Made by a program: the position numbers and the translations under genes
Assembly (NCBI RefSeq): GCF_000330725.2
Contig: NZ_AMZY02000021.1
Location: 1 to 35,413 of the forward strand
Source of the DNA: Mariniradius saccharolyticus AK6
GTDB taxonomy: Bacteria; Bacteroidota; Bacteroidia; Cytophagales; Cyclobacteriaceae
Direction: 5' to 3'
Length of the DNA stretch: 35,413 nucleotides
Notes under the pieces: generated by a model
Seen by the model: the letters and a program-made list of their open reading frames with translations, nothing else
Told to the model about the DNA's origin: nothing
Database searches by the model: none
In this document: positions 32,336 through 35,413 of the stretch, piece after piece
Layout: every line of letters begins with the position of its first letter
Position numbering within the stretch: the first letter of the stretch is position 1

Positions 32336-33214
32336 ATGCAAGCTCTGACCATCACCTCTCTTCCCTCCCAATGCTTCCTTGGCGAAGGGCCGCTGTGGAT
32401 CGCGAAACTCGGCTGTTTCTTCTGGGTGGACATCGAAAAAGGCAAGCTCCACCGCTATCATTTAGGCAGCGAACAACTCGAAACCCGGTACTTTCCACAC
32501 CGCTTGGCAGTGGTTTTGGAAGCGGAAAACGGCAAATTGATCTTGGGTCTGGACCGAAAACTGGTTCGCTACGATTGGGAAACGGAGCAAATCGAAGTAC
32601 TCTGTGGAGTCGAAGAACACTTGCCGCTGAATCGATTCAATGACGGTAAAGTCGATCCCCAAGGCCGCATTTGGATCGGCACGCTGAGCACCCGGTTTAC
32701 GGAGGGTTCAGGCGCGCTGTACCGCATCGGCGCTGATTTCCAGCCACAGGTTCAGCTGGGAAACCTCACCATCTCCAACGGCATGGCCTGGACCGCAGAT
32801 GGACGCACTTTTTATTTCATCGACACACCGACCAAAAAGATCCAGGAATTCAGTTTTGACCCCGCCTCAGGTGCGATCGGGTTTCGGCGTATTGCGGTGG
32901 AGATTCCGGAGGGATTGGGCTTCCCGGACGGCATGTGCATCGACAGGGAGGGCATGCTTTGGGTGGCGCATTATGCAGGCGCGGGCGTATACCGCTGGAA
33001 TCCCAAGACAGGTGCCCTATTGGACAAAATCGAATTGCCCGTGCCCCATGTGACTTCCTGCTGCTTCGGCGGGGACGATTTGGACCTGATGCTGATTACC
33101 AGCGCGCAAGAAAACCTTTCTCCCGCTGACATCGAAAAGTATCCGCAGAGTGGCGACGTATTTTTGGTGAAGATGGCGGTCGGCGGTTTTGAGTCCCACC
33201 GCGCAGGTTTTTGA
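32336..33214 (+). CDS. SMP-30/gluconolactonase/LRE family lactonase
   Basis: A 292-residue six-bladed propeller. The metal site of the SMP-30 family is intact: Glu17 (LGEGPLW), Asn102 (NRFNDG), Asn148 (SNGMAW) and Asp198 (FPDGMCID). It hydrolyses aldonolactones to aldonic acids. With the two dehydrogenases, isomerase and decarboxylase upstream it could start or finish a sugar-acid pathway. No signal peptide. Its last 232 bp are duplicated 995 bp downstream (33978-34209); the copy here is the complete gene. Downstream sequence is rearranged and carries no terminator I can see. Confidence 0.93.
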   Translation: MQALTITSLPSQCFLGEGPLWIAKLGCFFWVDIEKGKLHRYHLGSEQLETRYFPHRLAVVLEAENGKLILGLDRKLVRYDWETEQIEVLCGVEEHLPLNRFNDGKVDPQGRIWIGTLSTRFTEGSGALYRIGADFQPQVQLGNLTISNGMAWTADGRTFYFIDTPTKKIQEFSFDPASGAIGFRRIAVEIPEGLGFPDGMCIDREGMLWVAHYAGAGVYRWNPKTGALLDKIELPVPHVTSCCFGGDDLDLMLITSAQENLSPADIEKYPQSGDVFLVKMAVGGFESHRAGF

Positions 33215-33369
33215 GGGTTTGGAAGCCCACCTGGGAGAGATGCAATTTGAATGATCAACAAAATACTTTAGCGGAATATAGTTTGGGATCGGGGGAATTA
33301 CAAATTCATGGTGAAAGAATGGCTTGGTACCTAAACCTAGCGCCTACACCAAATATCACCCAGGTGGAG
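32983..33369 (+). repeat. Duplicated segment, copy A (lactonase 3' end plus downstream spacer)
   Basis: 387 bp that recur at 33978-34363. The coding part differs at only four positions, all pyrimidine or purine transitions. The first 40 bp beyond the stop codon are more diverged, and the final 80 bp are identical. Confidence 0.93.
33269..33309 (+). repeat. 41-bp repeat, copy 1 of 3
   Basis: This element begins t-AGCGGAATATAGTTTGGG and ends ACAAATTCAT. Copies lie at 33269-33309, 33900-33940 and 34263-34303. The middle copy is outside the large duplication and stands between REP-like palindromes, so the 41-bp unit has moved independently. Confidence 0.85.
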
Positions 33370-33381
33370 GACTTTAATGCT

Positions 33382-33714
33382 TCACAGTTCTTCAATTCTT
33401 TGTTTCACCTCTGTAATTGTAACCCCACTTTTGTCCATCAACTCGAACGCATGGACTAGGCTATTTAAAGACGCCATTTCCCAAATGACAGATTCACTTA
33501 ATGTAAGATCCAGGTTGTCTACATAGGAAATCAGATCATTGACGGTAAATTCCTCCTTGCCCAAAAGGGAGGACACAATATGAAAATAATCGTCTGTATC
33601 ATTCAAATTTTGAATAGGAAATGACATTACAGCGTCAACAATCATCTCAATAATTGAAATTTTATTTGACCGTTCACTGCTTTCGATCTTATCCAATAAA
33701 CTATCTACCTTCAT
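33382..33714 (-). CDS. Small acidic protein, candidate immunity protein
   Basis: A 110-residue protein of unknown family: MKVDSLLDKIESSERSNK, then helices rich in Asp/Glu/Leu (DTDDYFHIVSSLLGKEEF, ISYVDNLDLTLSES) and a C-terminal helix ending RIEEL. It is acidic, cytoplasmic and all-alpha by eye, like many immunity proteins of polymorphic toxins. An Rhs-core fragment lies upstream on the same strand and the surrounding DNA is rearranged, which makes an orphan immunity gene plausible. No toxin domain is visible next to it. The assignment is inference from context. Confidence 0.6.
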   Translation of the reverse strand: MKVDSLLDKIESSERSNKISIIEMIVDAVMSFPIQNLNDTDDYFHIVSSLLGKEEFTVNDLISYVDNLDLTLSESVIWEMASLNSLVHAFELMDKSGVTITEVKQRIEEL

Positions 33715-33830
33715 AACAACTTATTAAGGCAAAAATCAACAAAACTGACATCAACTATATGTCTTTCGGTGAATTATACTGGTATTTAATATCCCCCCCT
33801 AGGTGTAGAATAAACTTTCGGTGGTGGGCT

Positions 33831-33970
33831 GGGTGTAGTTTGCAACTACACCCTTTTATCAAGACCAATTTGCAATTGGAATAGCTATTTAATGTACTGT
33901 AGCGGAATATAGTTTGGGATCAGGTGAATTACAAATTCATCATCATAGAAAAACGTAGTTGCAAACTACG
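33831..33970. repeat. REP-like palindromes with a conserved TGC/GCA loop
   Basis: Three hairpins share the loop. 33831-33853: GGGTGTAGTT-TGC-AACTACACCC (10-bp arms). 33865-33879: CCAATT-TGC-AATTGG (6-bp arms). 33954-33970: CGTAGTT-GCA-AACTACG (7-bp arms), immediately followed by CGC-TTA-GCG at the duplication junction. The first and third share GTAGTT-TGC-AACTAC in opposite loop orientation, as in REP doublets. They bracket copy 2 of the 41-bp repeat. Confidence 0.75.
33900..33940 (+). repeat. 41-bp repeat, copy 2 of 3
   Basis: Nearly identical to copy 1, with one or two base changes (caggtg for cgggggg-type positions near the centre). After ACAAATTCAT the sequence departs from the other two copies. 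Confidence 0.85.
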
Positions 33971-33977
33971 CTTAGCG

Positions 33978-34209
33978 GGGCGTATACCGCTGGAATCCCA
34001 AGACAGGTGCCCTATTGGACAAAATCGAATTGCCCGTGCCCCATGTGACTTCCTGCTGCTTCGGTGGGGATGATTTGGACCTGATGCTGATTACCAGTGC
34101 GCAAGAAAACCTTTCTCCCGCTGACATCGAAAAGTATCCGCAGAGTGGCGACGTATTTTTGGTGAAGATGGCGGTCGGCGGTTTTGAGTCCCACCGCACA
34201 GGTTTTTGA
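33978..34209 (+). pseudogene. Duplicated 3' fragment of the SMP-30 lactonase gene
   Basis: The last 77 codons of the lactonase (from about residue 217, GVYRWNPKTGALLDKIEL) recur in frame up to the TGA at 34207-34209. There is no start codon or upstream part; the left junction abuts the small hairpin CGC-TTA-GCG. Among four base changes only one alters a residue (Ala to Thr, third from the C-terminus). It cannot be functional alone; it records a recent duplication. Confidence 0.93.
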
Positions 34210-34363
34210 GGGCTTGGAAGCGCGCCTAGTATAGATGCGATAGAATGATCAACAAAATACTTCAGCGGAATATGGTGTGGGATCGGGGGAATTACAAATT
34301 CATGGTGAAAGAATGGCTTGGTACCTAAACCTAGCGCCTACACCAAATATCACCCAGGTGGAG
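34210..34363 (+). repeat. Duplicated segment, copy B (downstream spacer part)
   Basis: This continues the duplication past the lactonase stop and corresponds to 33215-33369. It includes copy 3 of the 41-bp repeat (34263-34303) and ends at ATATCACCCAGGTGGAG, where the Rhs fragment begins. Confidence 0.9.
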
Positions 34364-34693
34364 TGGGGTTGTAGCCGGTCCAAGAATCCTGCCTCTATCA
34401 GCATTGAGCCATGCAGTCGCGTATCCGCCGGGAGTCAGGTTGTGTTCACCCGCACCCTGTCTGGATTCGTCGAGGTTGGCGAAGTACTTTTTCTCTTCCT
34501 CCGCATTCTCCGGCTCCATCGTGGCAAGGCGGAAAACACCGCCTGATGTCGTCTCAGGGCCTTTGAGGACTTGGCGCACGTTGCCGAGGTGGTCCTTTAC
34601 GAAAAACTCATATTTGAAGGTTCCGGATTCCTGCGTTACCCTTCCCTCTTCGTGGACGAGGTGGGTGAAATAACTTATTACTCGTAACCTCAT
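34364..34693 (-). pseudogene. Rhs/YD-repeat protein core fragment (truncated)
   Basis: The minus-strand frame encodes a piece of an Rhs core: FFVKDHLGNVRQVL, then MEPENAEEEKKYFANLDESR, then TPGGYATAWLNADRGRILGP. In Bacteroidota Rhs proteins the DHLGNVR block marks the end of the core, before the variable toxin. Here only about 100 codons survive. The 5' side lacks the long YD-repeat region. The 3' side breaks at 34363 into the duplicated spacer and stops after ten foreign codons. Both breakpoints carry a CACCNNGGTG motif. It looks like a displaced core fragment from a polymorphic toxin locus. Confidence 0.85.
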
Positions 34694-34695
34694 TC

Positions 34696-34727
34696 ATATT
34701 ACACCAAGGTGGGGGACTCAATAAATG
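34696..34727. repeat. CACCNNGGTG-centred junction element
   Basis: ATATT-ACACCAAGGTGGGGGACT-CAATAAATG resembles 33353-33379 (ATATCACCCAGGTGGAGGAC followed by tttaatg) and the truncated copy at 34347-34363. A degenerate version may lie near 33788-33811. Each lies at or near a breakpoint of the rearranged zone. Confidence 0.6.
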
Positions 34728-34752
34728 TCGACTTCTCCTTTGAAAAAAGCTC

Positions 34753-35292
34753 CTAGTTACATTTAAGTCTTGGTGGGCTAAATTTTCCAACTGGCATTTT
34801 CGATTTTTTCATTTTGAATATATCCAAATCATTTTTGCAAAAAAAATAGTAGAATACATCCTGATAACCTGTAGTAACTCTTCCAGGTATATATACATTA
34901 ACTATCATAGTATCCAGTACACTATATTTTTCTAGGAGTTTGATAATTTCATTTGGGTACGAATCTGATGGTTCGTCTCCATACCAATAAAAAAGTCTGT
35001 GGTCTTTCTCTATGTATGAAGTGGGTATTGCTTTGTAGCTGTAGGTTACACTATCTGCCGTTATCACAACAAGCTTATCCAAGGTTGGATAAATACTTAT
35101 TATCAAAACTTCCTCATCATATTCTTTTTCCGTAACGAAAAAGACATTTTCAGCTAACTTCAAATCACGAGCGATCAAATCACTTATTGCCAAATTTATG
35201 GGTTCTCTCTTGCCAATCTGGATAAACTCTTTTTTTGGGGGAATCCAAAAAAAACAAAAAAGAAGAAAAAGGGTCGGACTTATACTTTTCAT
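34753..35292 (-). CDS. Hypothetical secreted protein, possible periplasmic immunity protein
   Basis: A 179-residue protein of unknown family. It has a signal peptide (MKSISPTLFLLFCFFWIPP), then a mixed alpha/beta body with many Tyr and Asp (EKDHRLFYWYGDEPSDSYP, VNVYIPGRVTTGYQDVFYYFF) and a basic C-terminus with KMKKSKMP. Its ATG overlaps the stop codon of the upstream partial ORF (TAATG), so the two are translationally coupled. In a toxin locus this arrangement often pairs a toxin C-terminus with its immunity protein, and export would suit an effector acting in the periplasm. The assignment is inference. Confidence 0.65.
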   Translation of the reverse strand: MKSISPTLFLLFCFFWIPPKKEFIQIGKREPINLAISDLIARDLKLAENVFFVTEKEYDEEVLIISIYPTLDKLVVITADSVTYSYKAIPTSYIEKDHRLFYWYGDEPSDSYPNEIIKLLEKYSVLDTMIVNVYIPGRVTTGYQDVFYYFFCKNDLDIFKMKKSKMPVGKFSPPRLKCN

Positions 35293-35413
35293 TAATACGG
35301 GAAAGGTTTAGGTTTTGTGATTATTAAAAACTTAAGTGTAGGATTTGCTTGCAGTTGGCGCTCTTTGTATCCCAAATCCCTACTCTCAATCATCTCCGGC
35401 CTGAATAGTTCAA
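35292..35413 (-). CDS. C-terminal part of an unidentified protein (runs off the right edge)
   Basis: A minus-strand frame is open from the window edge to TAA at 35294-35292, giving at least 39 codons (ELFRPEMIESRDLGYKERQL, then a more hydrophobic tail LKFLIITKPKPFPY). The stop overlaps the ATG of the next gene as TAATG. I do not recognise a family; an Rhs-associated toxin tail is possible given the Rhs fragment downstream. The rest of the gene is outside the window. Confidence 0.6.
   Translation of the reverse strand, partial: ELFRPEMIESRDLGYKERQLQANPTLKFLIITKPKPFPY

Noticed and set aside
33211-33459. Plus-strand ORF across the 41-bp repeat, also present in the second copy (34277-34546)
   Set aside because: The shared peptide follows from DNA duplication. 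The third copy of the repeat does not continue the frame, and both ORFs run into antisense genes.

Overview
The window looks like a chromosomal segment of a Bacteroidota bacterium, most likely of the Cytophagales/Cyclobacteriaceae type; I cannot name a genus. The reasons are an arginine cluster built around an N-acyl-ornithine carbamoyltransferase (ArgF') instead of ornithine carbamoyltransferase, promoters that fit the Bacteroidota -33/-7 pattern (TTTG and TAnnTTTG), several YceI-family periplasmic proteins, and a winged-helix/nucleotidyltransferase-like regulator heading a surface-polysaccharide gene set. I saw no rRNA, tRNA or CRISPR array.

Layout. 1-3.7 kb (minus strand): the start of a polysaccharide cluster, with a regulator, a GT-C-like membrane protein, a WxcM/FdtA-type cupin and an FkbM methyltransferase; each spacer carries arrays of a 7-bp unit TACTTSG. 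3.8-8.6 kb: a FrnE-type DsbA oxidoreductase, an XRE-Fic AMPylator with a probable operator, a class-V aminotransferase with an export-like N-terminus, and a secreted TPR protein. 8.9-17.5 kb (plus strand): the complete operon GNAT(argA-like)-argG-argC-argD-argF'-argB-argE-argH. It is preceded by a promoter and a 38-codon leader ORF that ends with five Arg codons in eight, which looks like a ribosome-sensed arginine attenuator. 17.6-21.4 kb (minus): a five-gene set of two canonical YceI proteins, two short divergent YceI-like proteins and a beta-barrel outer-membrane protein. 21.7-25.4 kb: a large protein of unknown function with a nucleoside-phosphorylase-like C-terminus, a DinB protein and an M28 peptidase. 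25.4-26.6 kb: a gene-poor stretch with a six-unit 11-bp tandem repeat. 26.7-28.5 kb: two small unknown proteins and a VIT-type Fe/Mn transporter behind a foldable leader. 28.8-33.2 kb (plus): a sugar-acid catabolic set of OMPDC-family decarboxylase/aldolase, MDR dehydrogenase, SDR dehydrogenase, sugar isomerase/epimerase and SMP-30 lactonase. 33.2-35.4 kb: a rearranged accessory zone with a 387-bp duplication of the lactonase 3' end, REP-like palindromes, an Rhs-core fragment, and small genes that may be toxin/immunity remnants.

How the genes work together. The arginine operon supplies every step from glutamate acylation to arginine except carbamoyl phosphate synthesis. Val91 of ArgF' suggests succinylated intermediates. 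ArgB lacks the N-terminal helix linked to arginine feedback inhibition, so control at the leader ORF would make sense. The sugar-acid set could hydrolyse a lactone, oxidise the aldonate, decarboxylate the 3-keto acid and isomerise the product. The right end looks like an Rhs polymorphic-toxin hot spot in decay. All functional calls rest on motif recognition by eye; no database search was run.
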